Positions 30,780 through 40,215 of a DNA stretch of 64,000 bases are shown piece by piece. The DNA is from an uncultured Paracoccaceae bacterium. GTDB taxonomy: Bacteria; Pseudomonadota; Alphaproteobacteria; Rhodobacterales; Rhodobacteraceae. The DNA is taken from assembly GCA_947503775.1 (NCBI GenBank), contig CANNFE010000002.1, positions 1 through 64,000 on the forward strand, in the 5' to 3' direction. The notes under the pieces are model-generated. The model was not told the origin of the DNA. It worked only from the letters and a program-made list of their open reading frames with translations, and did no database searches. The number at the start of each line of letters is the position of its first letter. Position 1 is the first letter of the stretch. The translations under genes were made by a program, and so were the position numbers.

Positions 30780-31196
30780 TTACGGATCGAGGGTCGCGAG
30801 GTAGGCGACCACATCCGCCACGTCCTGCGGATCGGTCAGAACGCCGGCCTTGCGCGTTCCGGGGAGCACCGCTCCGGGTTCGAGCAGGTAGGCGGAGAGG
30901 GTGGATCTGTCCCAGGTCAGATCGGACTGGGAGAGCGCATCCGAATAGCGAAAGCCTTCTGCCGCGCCAGCGGGTCGTCCGATCAGGCCGACAAGGTGCG
31001 GCCCGGCACCGTTGCGGTCTTCGGCGACCGCATGGCAGGCGGCGCAGCGCATGAAGATCGTCTCGCCGCGCGCGGGATCGCCGTCCGCCTCCTGCGGCCA
31101 TGCTTGCTGAGGGGAGAGCAACGGGAGGATGATGGCCAGGAGGCGGACGACGTTCGTGCGGCGCTTGCGCGGCCGGAGGGTGAGGGCCGCGCGCAT
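30780..31196 (-). CDS. c-type cytochrome, class I
   Basis: GETIFMRCAACHAVAEDRNGAGPHLVGLIGRPAG (CxxCH) and an N-terminal signal. Start overlaps the stop of the upstream gene (TGATG). Confidence 0.88.
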   Translation of the reverse strand: MRAALTLRPRKRRTNVVRLLAIILPLLSPQQAWPQEADGDPARGETIFMRCAACHAVAEDRNGAGPHLVGLIGRPAGAAEGFRYSDALSQSDLTWDRSTLSAYLLEPGAVLPGTRKAGVLTDPQDVADVVAYLATLDP

Positions 31197-33322
31197 CAGG
31201 CCAGCCCGTGGTCGGAGAGCGGCAGGGATCTGATGCGGCGGCCCGTGGCGGCAAAGACGGCGTTGCAGACCGCGCCCGCCAGCGGCGGAACGCCGGGTTC
31301 GCCCACACCGCCCAGGGGGGCGCCGGTCTCGACGATGGCGACGGCGACCTCGGGCGCCTCGTCGATGCGGATCAGCGGATAGTCGGTGTAGTTCGACTGC
31401 ACCGCCGCGCCGTCCTGCAAGGTGATCTTGGCCCGCAGGGTCGGGCCGAGCGCATCGATCACGGAGCCCTGGATCTGCGTCTCGACCTGACCGGGATGGA
31501 TCGCGCGCCCACAATCGATGGCGGCGAAGACGCGGGGGACCGTCACGCGATCCCCGGCCATCGTGACTTCGGCCACCTGGGCCACCATGCTGCCGTAGGA
31601 GCCGACGACGGAGATGCCGCGATGGACGCTATCGGGGGCCGGATCGTTCCAGTCGGCCATCTCGGCCGCACGCTCCAGAACGGGGCGGGCGCGGCTGTCG
31701 GAAGGCAGGTTCAGCAGACGGAAGGCCAGCGGGTCCATGCCGGCGGCCTCGGCCAGTTCGTCGATAAAACTTTCCATCCAGTAGCCGGTGAAACTGGTGG
31801 CTATCGCGCGCCAGGCCGACAGGGGCACGGGGATATCCACGACTGCGTGATCGACAGCATAGTTCGGCACGGCATAGGGCTGATCCACCAGACCCAGCAG
31901 GGAGAACGGATCCATGTTGTTCTCCTGCACAATGGCCGCGCCCATCTGCGGGCCCGCCACCCGAACCGTCATCGCGGTGATGCGGCCCTCCGCATCGACA
32001 GAGCCGCGAAACCGTGCCTGCATTGTCTGGCGGTACATCCCGAAGCGGGTGTCATCCTCGCGCGACCAGATGACCTTGACAGGGCGTCCGCCCAATGCGC
32101 GTGAGGCGAGGATGGCCTGAGCCGCATCGTGGTGCCAGGTCTTCCGACCGAAGCCGCCGCCCAGATAGGTCGTGTTGATGAAGAGCTCGTCCGATGGAAT
32201 ACCAAGCTCACGCTCGAGCATCATCCGCTTCCAGTCATGGCCCTGCGTTCCGGCCCAAAGCTCGGTGCGCCCCTCGGTGGCCTGCGCCGTGCAGGTGATC
32301 GGCTCCATGCAGGCATGGGCGAGCATCGGAACCTGATAATCGGCCTCGATCACTGTCTCGGCAGCGTCCAGCGTTCCCAGGGGATCGCCCCGCTGGAGTG
32401 TCATGGGCACGCCGGCCCGGTCCAGCCCCTCGGCGATGCGCGCGTTGAGCGTCGCCTCATCCAGCGCGTCATGTTCGGTCGCCGTGAAGGTGATATCGAG
32501 CGCGTCGGCCGCCTGTCTGGCCTGCCACCAGCTATCGGCCACCACGACGGCGCCGCGCGGCACGGGAACCACCGCCAGAACGCCGGGCATGTCTATGACA
32601 CTGGCCTCGTCCATCGCCTCGACCTCTGCGGAAAAGACAGGGGCCATGCGCGGGGCGGCATAGGCCATGTCGGGCAGGCTCACGTCGATGGCATATACCG
32701 CTTCGCCTCGCGTCTTGGCGGGCGTGTCGAGGCGGGGCACGTTCGTGCCGGTGAGGGTCCGCTCGGCCTCGGGGCGCAGCTTTGGCTCTGCGGGGACGGG
32801 CAGCAGGCGTGCGGCGGGCACGAGGTCGGCAAAAGGGATCGCCCGGTTCGTGTCGGCATGCATGATCATCCCGTCTCGCGCGACAAGATCATATTTGGGC
32901 ACACCCAACTGGGTCGCGGCGGCCTGGGTCAGCATCATCCGCATCTGCGCCGCCGACCGCCGCATCGGGTCATGAAAGAACCGGATCCCGTAGGAGCCCA
33001 CGGACCGCATCTGTCCAAATGGCAGGCGGTAGGGATCGGAGGGCTGCTGCGGCATGACGATCTGGATCGACTGCCAGTCGGCGCCAAGCTCTTCGGCGAG
33101 GATCATGGCCTGGCCGGTATGGGTGCCTTGCCCCATTTCGCAGGTCGGCAGGACGCAGGTGACACGGCCATCGGTGTCGATCTGCAAAAAGGCATCGGGC
33201 CAGCGTTCCAGTTCGGGGGCCTGCGGGGGCAACGTCTGCGAGACTGCCGGACGGGCCAGAGGTATGGTCAGCGCGGCGGCGGCTCCGGCCAGGAAGGTGC
33301 GGCGGGACGGTGTGACGGTCAT
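31196..33322 (-). CDS. Xanthine-dehydrogenase-family molybdopterin-binding subunit, periplasmic (IorB-like)
   Basis: Tat signal SRRTFLAGAAAALTIPLARPAVS; CEMGQGTHTGQAMILAEELGADW; TTYLGGGFGRKTWHHDAAQAI; GVGEPGVPPLAGAVCNAVFAATG. Start coordinate +/-1. Confidence 0.88.
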   Translation of the reverse strand: MTVTPSRRTFLAGAAAALTIPLARPAVSQTLPPQAPELERWPDAFLQIDTDGRVTCVLPTCEMGQGTHTGQAMILAEELGADWQSIQIVMPQQPSDPYRLPFGQMRSVGSYGIRFFHDPMRRSAAQMRMMLTQAAATQLGVPKYDLVARDGMIMHADTNRAIPFADLVPAARLLPVPAEPKLRPEAERTLTGTNVPRLDTPAKTRGEAVYAIDVSLPDMAYAAPRMAPVFSAEVEAMDEASVIDMPGVLAVVPVPRGAVVVADSWWQARQAADALDITFTATEHDALDEATLNARIAEGLDRAGVPMTLQRGDPLGTLDAAETVIEADYQVPMLAHACMEPITCTAQATEGRTELWAGTQGHDWKRMMLERELGIPSDELFINTTYLGGGFGRKTWHHDAAQAILASRALGGRPVKVIWSREDDTRFGMYRQTMQARFRGSVDAEGRITAMTVRVAGPQMGAAIVQENNMDPFSLLGLVDQPYAVPNYAVDHAVVDIPVPLSAWRAIATSFTGYWMESFIDELAEAAGMDPLAFRLLNLPSDSRARPVLERAAEMADWNDPAPDSVHRGISVVGSYGSMVAQVAEVTMAGDRVTVPRVFAAIDCGRAIHPGQVETQIQGSVIDALGPTLRAKITLQDGAAVQSNYTDYPLIRIDEAPEVAVAIVETGAPLGGVGEPGVPPLAGAVCNAVFAATGRRIRSLPLSDHGLA

Positions 33323-33333
33323 GGGCTCTGTCC

Positions 33334-33792
33334 TTAGCTGCGGGCGATTTCGGCGGCACGCTTGGCCGCGGCGCGGATGCGGTTGTAGACCCCGCAGCGG
33401 CACAGATTGCCGGAGAGATAGGCGTCGATATCGGCATCGGTTGGATCGGGCACCTCGCGGATCATCGCGGCGGTCGCCATGATCTGGCCCGACTGGCAGT
33501 AGCCGCATTGCGGCACGTCGACCTCGATCCAGGCCTGCTGGACGGGATGATTTCCATCCGGTGCCAGCCCCTCGATCGTCGTGATCTCGCCGTCGGCCGC
33601 GGCATCGAGCGGCAAGGCGCAGGACGGGACCGGCTGTCCATTGAGATGCACGGTGCAGGCCCCGCAGGCCCCCACGCCGCAGCCATACTTCGTGCCCGTC
33701 AGGCCAAAGCGTTCGCGGATCACCCATAACAGCGGGGTCGCGGGGTCGGCGTCGGATGTGACGGCCTCTCCATTCAAGGTAAAGTCGGTCAT
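33334..33792 (-). CDS. (2Fe-2S)-binding subunit of the molybdenum hydroxylase (IorA-like)
   Basis: GTKYGCGVGACGACTVHLNGQPVPSC and QCGYCQSGQIM...LSGNLCRCGVYNRI. Confidence 0.92.
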   Translation of the reverse strand: MTDFTLNGEAVTSDADPATPLLWVIRERFGLTGTKYGCGVGACGACTVHLNGQPVPSCALPLDAAADGEITTIEGLAPDGNHPVQQAWIEVDVPQCGYCQSGQIMATAAMIREVPDPTDADIDAYLSGNLCRCGVYNRIRAAAKRAAEIARS

Positions 33793-33898
33793 GTCATCTC
33801 TCCGGTTCGGTCTTGTCCCGAAGAGAATGGCGCCTGGGCGGCAGAGGTCTTGCACGCGATTCCGGAAGGCTGTCACCGGAGACCTGCGCGTAGGCTTT

Positions 33899-34747
33899 TT
33901 AACGCATCTCGCTTGGGCTCGCCCCGAAGCGGGCGCGGAAGAGGCGGGACATGTGGCTGTGGGAGGAGAAGCCGCACGCGAAAGCGATCTGGCTGAGCGA
34001 CAGGCGCGGGCCGGCCAGCAGGAGGCGCGCCCGCTCGAGCCGGCGGGCGCGGACATAGGCGAAGACGGGCTGGCCGGTGAAGGCACGGAAGGCCGACTGG
34101 AACCAGGATGGACTCATGCCCGCGACATTTGCGATCGCGGCGATGGAGAGATCCTCGGCCAGGTTCGCCTCGATATAGTCGATGGCGCGGTCGATGCGGG
34201 GGTCGGTATTGGCGAGCGATGGGGCTTGTCCGGCCAGTTGAGCGGTGGTGAGCGCGGTGGCGAAGATCGCGATGCTCATCCCTTCGACAAAGAGCCGATC
34301 GGGTATGCCGAAGCGCAGATGCGAAATCAATTGCCGTCCTAGACGCGCGGTTTGTGGCGCGGGTCGATAGTCGACGAAATCCGTCGGGATCCCGCCTGTC
34401 TCCAGCCGTTCGCTTGCCAGCGCCGTGACATGATCGGGATCGAATTCCATCACAAGACCCCAATCGATATTCGTCGTACGCAAGCGAAGTTCAGTGTCGG
34501 GAGGCCCCCAGCTCACACTGTCGGCCGGGACCGTTTGGGTCCTTATTCGATCAGAATTCACCGCCAGGTCATGTGAGACCGGGTTGAGATTCACATCAAT
34601 GATGAGGGGCTTCATGAAATAGGCCACCTCAGCCGGGCCAGGCGGGAGGGCGAGCACACGCAGGCCCGACCGGGCAAACTCGTGCTCGAACTGAGGCAGG
34701 TGTCTTACAGGCGTTCCGTGAAACGGGATGTGGATCGAATGGGTCAT
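33899..34747 (-). CDS. AraC family transcriptional regulator
   Basis: C-terminal double HTH: LSIAAIANVAGMSPSWFQSAFRAFTGQPVFAYVRARRLERARLLL...LSQIAFACGFSSHSHMSRLFRARFGASPSEMR. Confidence 0.92.
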   Translation of the reverse strand: MTHSIHIPFHGTPVRHLPQFEHEFARSGLRVLALPPGPAEVAYFMKPLIIDVNLNPVSHDLAVNSDRIRTQTVPADSVSWGPPDTELRLRTTNIDWGLVMEFDPDHVTALASERLETGGIPTDFVDYRPAPQTARLGRQLISHLRFGIPDRLFVEGMSIAIFATALTTAQLAGQAPSLANTDPRIDRAIDYIEANLAEDLSIAAIANVAGMSPSWFQSAFRAFTGQPVFAYVRARRLERARLLLAGPRLSLSQIAFACGFSSHSHMSRLFRARFGASPSEMR

Positions 34748-34786
34748 CGTCGTGATGCTCCTTCACCTGAAAAAAATCCGTCGTCT

Positions 34787-34820
34787 GCGAATCTCGTATC
34801 CAGTTGGATACAAGATTCGC
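34787..34820. promoter_or_regulatory. 34-nt near-perfect palindrome upstream of the AraC gene
   Basis: GCGAATCTCGTATCCA-GT-TGGATACAAGATTCGC, 16-bp arms with one mismatch. Confidence 0.6.
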
Positions 34821-35161
34821 CACTTACAAGGAATTGCGATGATACGCCGCAAAAATGCAGCTTAGGGTTCAACCCTGGGTGAGGCCTGGCCCGCTATGGG
34901 CGGTGCGCCGTCCGGCGGTTGGATCGAGAGGTGAGACCCAGTCCGTCTGCGGCGACACTCTCTTCAGTAGAGAGACCTGGGGGGCGAGCGGGCGGAGCCC
35001 GGAGGATCAATCGGTCGCGGATTGGGGAGGGAGAGGTCCCGGCTCGGGGGCCGGGACGGTATGGGACGGCTGGCGGTGCGCTTGGGAGGGCGGCCGGATG
35101 CCTGCCGCATTTGCGGCGCAAACGCTTACCGGCCTGCGCCACTGCGTTGCAGTGACGTGGA

Positions 35162-36034
35162 TCATGTGAATTTGCGGAAGAGTTTGGTCTGGTCGAACAT
35201 GTCCTCGAGGGTTTCCATCCGGGGGCGGGTGTCGTCCCAGTTGAGGGTCTGGACGGCGGAGATCATCGTTTCGATCAAAAGCAGGATCGTCACCGCGGAA
35301 TCCCAGGCGGAGGGGACAACGATGCGGCTGCTCAGGCAGATCTCGGAGAGTGTATGGACCGGGGAACGCCACTGGTCGGTGAAGAGGATGATCCGCGCGC
35401 CGCGCTCGCGAGCCATGCGGGCAAGCTTGAGCGTGTTCGCCTCGTAGCGGCGCACGTCGAAGATCGCGACGACATCGCCTTCGCGCAGGTCCAGAAGGTC
35501 GTGCGGCCATGTGTTGGAGGTCGAGCGGATATGCGTCACGTCGCGCCGGATGACCTGCATGTGCAGGAAGAGGTATTCGGCCATGGTGTGGGTGATGCGC
35601 CCGCCGACGATATGGAGCCGATGATCGGTATCCGCGAGAAGGGCGCAGGCGGCATCGAAATCGGCGGTGTCGATTTGGGCCAGCGAGTGGCGGATATTGT
35701 CGATCACGGCATCGGTGAACCGGTTGAGCACATGGGCGGAGGGGGCGCCTTCGGCCCAGGTGTCGTGTTTGGCGATGGGGGTCGTGCCCTTGGCCTTGAG
35801 CTCTTCGCGCAGGTCGGACTGGAAGTCGGGATAACCCTTGAAACCGAGCTTTTGCACCATGCGGGCAACAGTTGGCGCGGAGACGCCAGCGTCCCGGGCC
35901 AAAGCCGAAAGCGGCCCCAGACCCGAGGCCGGGTAGTTGTCGAGGATCGACTGGGCCAGCTGACGTTCGGCCCGGGTGAGCCGGTCGAGCTGACTTTGGA
36001 TGCGGTCGGCGATGGTCAGCGGGCTGTCGGACAA
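35162..36034 (-). CDS. MurR/RpiR family transcriptional regulator
   Basis: LTRAERQLAQSILDNYPASGLGPLSALARDAGVSAPTVARMVQKLGFKGYPDFQSDLREEL plus SIS domain. Confidence 0.92.
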   Translation of the reverse strand: MSDSPLTIADRIQSQLDRLTRAERQLAQSILDNYPASGLGPLSALARDAGVSAPTVARMVQKLGFKGYPDFQSDLREELKAKGTTPIAKHDTWAEGAPSAHVLNRFTDAVIDNIRHSLAQIDTADFDAACALLADTDHRLHIVGGRITHTMAEYLFLHMQVIRRDVTHIRSTSNTWPHDLLDLREGDVVAIFDVRRYEANTLKLARMARERGARIILFTDQWRSPVHTLSEICLSSRIVVPSAWDSAVTILLLIETMISAVQTLNWDDTRPRMETLEDMFDQTKLFRKFT

Positions 36035-36149
36035 GGGGATGCCTCTTTTTTGAAGAGTTTTGTTTCAGGCGCGGCCACTCTGAACGGAATCTTACACTAT
36101 TTTGTTGACAGCGGGGCGTCAGGCAAGACCTTTGTTCCTTAAGGGGATC

Positions 36150-36923
36150 ATGATGACGCCAGGGCACCGCGCAGATTACGAGCCTAGATCGGGGGCGGCG
36201 GTCTATCGATCGACGGTCGATGGACGCTCTTCGGTGCTGCTGGTCTGCGAGCATGCGAGCCGGTTTATCCCCGAAGATCTGAACGGGCTAGGACTGCCCG
36301 AGAACCTGCTCGAGGCGCATATCGCCTGGGACCGGGGCGCGTTCGGGGTTGCGGCGCGGCTGTCGGAGCGGCTGGACGCGCCGCTTTTGTCGGGCGGGAT
36401 TTCGCGGCTGGTCTATGACTGCAACCGGCCGCCGACGGCGGAAGATGCGATCCCGGTCGTCAGCGAGGTGCATGAGATCCCAGGGAATGCGGGGTTGCCC
36501 GCGGAGGCGATCCTGAAGCGGATCGAGGGGATTTACCGTCCGTTTCATGCCGCCGTCGAGGCCGCTTTGGAGGAGCCGGGGCGCCGGGTTCTGGTAACGG
36601 TTCACAGTTTCACTCCGGTTTATCGGGGTGTGCCGCGGGCGGTGGAGATCGGCGTGCTGCACGGCGCGGATGCGCGGCTGGCCGATGCGCTGCTGGATCT
36701 GGCGCCGGACGATCTGCGGATGGAGCGCAACGCGCCTTACGGGCCCGAGGACGGAGTCTTGCACACGCTGGAGGAGCATGCCGCGCCGCGCGGTCTGCTC
36801 AATGCGATGATCGAGATCCGGAGCGATCTGATCGAGACGGCGAGCCAGCAGGAGGAGATGGCCGGCCGGCTGGCGGATTGGCTCGAGGCGGCCCTAGCGC
36901 GCTGCGAGGCCCCCGCATGCTAG
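36150..36923 (+). CDS. N-formylglutamate amidohydrolase family protein
   Basis: VLLVCEHASRFIPEDLNGLGLPENLLEAHIAWDRGAFGVAARLSERLDAPLLSGGISRLVYDCNRPP; VLVTVHSFTPVYRGVPRAVEIGVLH. Confidence 0.88.
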   Translation: MMTPGHRADYEPRSGAAVYRSTVDGRSSVLLVCEHASRFIPEDLNGLGLPENLLEAHIAWDRGAFGVAARLSERLDAPLLSGGISRLVYDCNRPPTAEDAIPVVSEVHEIPGNAGLPAEAILKRIEGIYRPFHAAVEAALEEPGRRVLVTVHSFTPVYRGVPRAVEIGVLHGADARLADALLDLAPDDLRMERNAPYGPEDGVLHTLEEHAAPRGLLNAMIEIRSDLIETASQQEEMAGRLADWLEAALARCEAPAC

Positions 36924-37486
36924 GGGCGGTGCGAGGCTATGTGCGCGCGGTGGATGCGGTGAATTATCGGATCGGGCGGGTCGTGATGTACGGGATCTTC
37001 GTGCTGATGGGGATCCTGCTGTGGTCGTCGGTGTCGAAGACGTTCTTTGTGCCGTCGCTCTGGACGCTGGAGCTCGCCCAGTTCGCGATGGTCGCCTATT
37101 ATGTGCTGGGCGGGCCTTACGCGATCCAAATGGGATCGAATGTGCGGATGGATCTGCTCTATGGGGGCTGGTCGCTGCGGCGGAAGGCCTGGGCCGATCT
37201 GATCACGGTGCTGTTCCTGATCTTCTATCTGGGCGTAATGCTTTATGGGGCTCTTGGTTCGACCGCCTATTCGCTGGGCTATTGGGGGAGCGAGCCGCTG
37301 TCCTTCTTTGCCGGGTTGGTGACCGGCAGCGAAGAGGTCGGGCGGATGGAGCAAAGCCCGTCGGCCTGGCGTCCCTATCTCTGGCCGATCAAGGCGGTGA
37401 TGGCTTTGGGGCTGTTCCTGATGCTGCTGCAATGCCTGTCAGAGCTGGGCAAGGACGTGCTGCGCCTGAAGGGGGAAGCGGTCTGA
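36917..37486 (+). CDS. TRAP transporter small permease (DctQ type)
   Basis: Four-TM DctQ-like protein, WTLELAQFAMVAYYVLGGPYAIQMGSNVRMDLLY; directly precedes DctM. Confidence 0.88.
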   Translation: MLGAVRGYVRAVDAVNYRIGRVVMYGIFVLMGILLWSSVSKTFFVPSLWTLELAQFAMVAYYVLGGPYAIQMGSNVRMDLLYGGWSLRRKAWADLITVLFLIFYLGVMLYGALGSTAYSLGYWGSEPLSFFAGLVTGSEEVGRMEQSPSAWRPYLWPIKAVMALGLFLMLLQCLSELGKDVLRLKGEAV

Positions 37487-38811
37487 TGCCCTATGAGCTG
37501 ATCGCGACGCTGATGTTTGCCTCGATGATGTTGATGCTGATGACGGGGCAGCGCGTTTTCGGGGCCATCGGGTTTGTCGCCGTGGTGGCCGCGCTGCTGC
37601 TGTGGGGGGACCGGGGCGGGTACGATCTGGGCTTTGCGGCGGCGATGAAGCTGATGAAATGGTATCCGCTGCTGACGCTGCCGATGTTCATCTTCATGGG
37701 CTATGTGCTGTCCGAGAGCCGTATCGCGGACGATCTTTACCGCATGTTTCATGTCTGGATGGGCGGGCTGCGCGGCGGGCTCGCGATCGGGACGATCGGG
37801 CTGATGGTGCTGATTTCGGCGATGAACGGGCTGAGCGTCGCGGGGATGGCGATCGGGGCGACGATCGCGCTGCCGGAGCTGCTCAAGCGCGGATACGACA
37901 AGCGGATGGTGACGGGGGTCGTGCAGGCGGGATCGTCGCTGGGGATCCTTGTGCCGCCGTCTGTGGTGCTGGTCCTGTACGCGATGATCGCGCGGCAGCC
38001 GGTGGGGCAGCTGTGGCTCGCAGGCGTGATCCCGGGGCTGATGATGGCGGTGCTGTTCGTTGTCTATATCGTGGTGCGCTGCCGGGTGAACCCGGTGCTG
38101 GGACCCGTTCTGGACGAGGACGAGCGCAACCTGCCGCGCGGGGAAAAGCTGCGGCTGCTGCGCGCCGGGATCCTGCCGATTGTGATCTTCGCGACGATGA
38201 TGGTGCCCTTCGTCAACGGCTGGACGTCGCTGGTGGAAAGCTCGGCCATCGGGGCGCTGGCGGCGTTTCTGGCAGCGGTGCTGAAGGGGCGGATGACGCG
38301 GGAGGTGTTCGAGAATTCGGTGCGCAACACGCTGGGGATCACCTGCATGTTCATGTGGATCATCCTTGCGGCGTTGGCCTTTGGTGCCGTGTTTGACGGG
38401 CTGGGCGCGGTGAAGGCGATTGAGGCGCTCTTTACCGAGCAGCTGCATCTGGGGCCGTGGACGATCCTGATCCTCATGCAGTTGAGCTTTATCATCATGG
38501 GCACATTTCTGGATGACACGGCGATGCTGGTGATCGTCGCGCCGCTTTATGTGCCGCTGGTCGGGGAGCTGGGCTTCGATCTGATCTGGTACGGGATTCT
38601 TTACACGATCACGACGCAGATCGCGTATATGACGCCGCCCTTCGGCTATAACCTGTTCCTGATGCGCGCGATGGCCCCGCCCGAGATCGGGTTGCGGGAT
38701 ATCTATGCGTCGATCACGCCGTTTGTGCTCGTGATGGTTCTGGCGCTGGCGCTGGTGATGAGCTTTCCGGGGCTCGCGACATGGCTGCCGGGGTATGTCT
38801 ATGGGAATTGA
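37486..38811 (+). CDS. TRAP transporter large permease (DctM type)
   Basis: LTLPMFIFMGYVLSESRIADDLYRMFHVWMGGLRGGLAIGTIGLMVLISAMNGLSVAGMAIG; GTFLDDTAMLVIVAPLYVPL. Confidence 0.93.
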   Translation: MPYELIATLMFASMMLMLMTGQRVFGAIGFVAVVAALLLWGDRGGYDLGFAAAMKLMKWYPLLTLPMFIFMGYVLSESRIADDLYRMFHVWMGGLRGGLAIGTIGLMVLISAMNGLSVAGMAIGATIALPELLKRGYDKRMVTGVVQAGSSLGILVPPSVVLVLYAMIARQPVGQLWLAGVIPGLMMAVLFVVYIVVRCRVNPVLGPVLDEDERNLPRGEKLRLLRAGILPIVIFATMMVPFVNGWTSLVESSAIGALAAFLAAVLKGRMTREVFENSVRNTLGITCMFMWIILAALAFGAVFDGLGAVKAIEALFTEQLHLGPWTILILMQLSFIIMGTFLDDTAMLVIVAPLYVPLVGELGFDLIWYGILYTITTQIAYMTPPFGYNLFLMRAMAPPEIGLRDIYASITPFVLVMVLALALVMSFPGLATWLPGYVYGN

Positions 38812-38836
38812 GAATCTTGTCCGCGCGATGAACGAA

Positions 38837-38911
38837 GGGCAGCCCCCGGCCGCGGGTGGGGGTGAAGCCCCCGCCCATGGGGGCGGTCGGGGGCTGCCCG
38901 GCGGTGCCGGG
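38837..38911. repeat. Large GC-rich stem-loop region between dctM and dctP
   Basis: 12-bp arms GGGCAGCCCCCG (38837-38848) and CGGGGGCTGCCC (38888-38899), immediately followed by CCCGGC-GGT-GCCGGG. Confidence 0.65.
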
Positions 38912-39123
38912 CGAGACATTTGGCACGGGCTGCAAGCCCGGGCCGCGCCCGACCCTCCCCACGGGAGGGCGCTTTGGCGATGTCCCCCGCAGTATGGGCG
39001 ACTTCCGTGCTTTGACGCGCTTTCATCAAACATCTGGCACGAGCGCCCACCCAGGGTCGGGCGCGTCCCTTATCACCAAGATCCGCATCCAAGCGGGCAT
39101 CCTATTCAGCAAGGAGACACTCC

Positions 39124-40155
39124 ATGACGACAAGACGCAAGTTCCTGACCGCCGCGGCGGCGGTGCCAGCAGCGGGCCTCGCGGCGCCTGCCATTGCGCA
39201 GAACAAGATCACCTGGCGAATGCAGACCTATGCCGGGGCGGCTTTGGCGGCCGAGGTGATCGATCCGGCGATCCGGATGTTCAACACGATTGCGGGCGAC
39301 CGGATGGAGATCGAGCTGTTCTATGCCGATCAGCTTGTTCCGACTGGAGAGCTGTTTCAGGCGCTTCAGCGCGGCACCATTGATGCGGTGCAGTCGGACG
39401 ATGACAGCATGGCCTCGCCCACCGAAGTGACGGTCTTTGGCGGGTATTTCCCGTTCGCCAGCCGCTACAGCCTTGATGTGCCGGTGCTGTTCAACCGCTA
39501 CGGGCTGAACGAGATCTGGGACGAGGAATATTCCAAGGTCGGGGTCAAACATGTCTCGGCAGGCGCCTGGGATCCGTGCCACTTCGCGACCAAGGATCCG
39601 ATCCGCTCGCTTGCCGATCTGGAAGGCAAGCGGGTTTTTACCTTCCCGACGGCGGGCCGGTTCATGAGCCAGTTCGGCGTCGTGCCCGTGTCGATCCCGT
39701 GGGAGGACGTGGAGGTCGCGCTGCAGACCGGAGAGCTGGACGGCATCGCGTGGTCGGGGATCACCGAGGATTACACGGTCGGCTGGGCCGATGTGACCAA
39801 TTACTTCCTGACCAACAACATCTCGGGCGCGTGGATCGGGCATTTCTTTGCCAATATGGAGCGCTGGAACGAGTTGCCGGAGGATCTTCAGACGCTGTTC
39901 CGCGTGTGCTGCGAGCAGTCGCATTACTATCGCCAGCACTGGTATTGGGGCGGCGAGGCGGATCTGCGCGTGAACGGGCCCAAAATGGAGCTGACGTCGA
40001 TCCCCGACGAGGAATGGGCGACGGTCGAGGCGAAGGCGCGCGAGTTCTGGGACGAGATCGCGCAGGAGAGCGAGACCAAGGCGCGGGTCGTGCAGATCTT
40101 CAAGGACTACAACGCGCTGATGGAGTCTGCCGGGCGGCCTTATCGCTACGGCTGA
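39124..40155 (+). CDS. TRAP transporter substrate-binding protein (DctP family)
   Basis: Tat signal MTTRRKFLTAAAAVPAAGLAAPAIAQ; ITWRMQTYAGAALAAEVIDPAIRMFNTIAGDRMEIELFYADQLVPTGELFQALQRGTIDAV. Confidence 0.93.
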   Translation: MTTRRKFLTAAAAVPAAGLAAPAIAQNKITWRMQTYAGAALAAEVIDPAIRMFNTIAGDRMEIELFYADQLVPTGELFQALQRGTIDAVQSDDDSMASPTEVTVFGGYFPFASRYSLDVPVLFNRYGLNEIWDEEYSKVGVKHVSAGAWDPCHFATKDPIRSLADLEGKRVFTFPTAGRFMSQFGVVPVSIPWEDVEVALQTGELDGIAWSGITEDYTVGWADVTNYFLTNNISGAWIGHFFANMERWNELPEDLQTLFRVCCEQSHYYRQHWYWGGEADLRVNGPKMELTSIPDEEWATVEAKAREFWDEIAQESETKARVVQIFKDYNALMESAGRPYRYG

Positions 40156-40166
40156 GACGACGCTAT

Positions 40167-40190
40167 CCGGGGGCGGCGCGCTGCCCCCGG
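40167..40190 (+). terminator. Hairpin after the TRAP binding-protein gene
   Basis: CCGGGGGC-ggcgcgct-GCCCCCGG, 8-bp stem; weak or no U tract. Confidence 0.55.
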
Positions 40191-40215
40191 CCCCTAGACG
40201 AATTGGACTTGAGAC

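Noticed and set aside
32129-33337. Plus-strand ORF of 402 aa opposite the molybdopterin subunit
   Set aside because: Gly/His/Arg-rich shadow ORF; the opposite strand encodes a clear XDH-family protein.
34860-35160. GC-rich intergenic stretch with GTCCCGG-CTCGGGG-CCGGGAC hairpin and small ORFs
   Set aside because: Probably a terminator/spacer downstream of the RpiR gene; ORFs are short and without domains, so not called as genes.
37375-39033. Long minus-strand ORF of 552 aa antisense to the TRAP genes
   Set aside because: Composition is His/Arg/Gln/Pro-rich with no recognisable domain and lies wholly opposite well-supported CDSs; typical of high-GC antisense ORFs.
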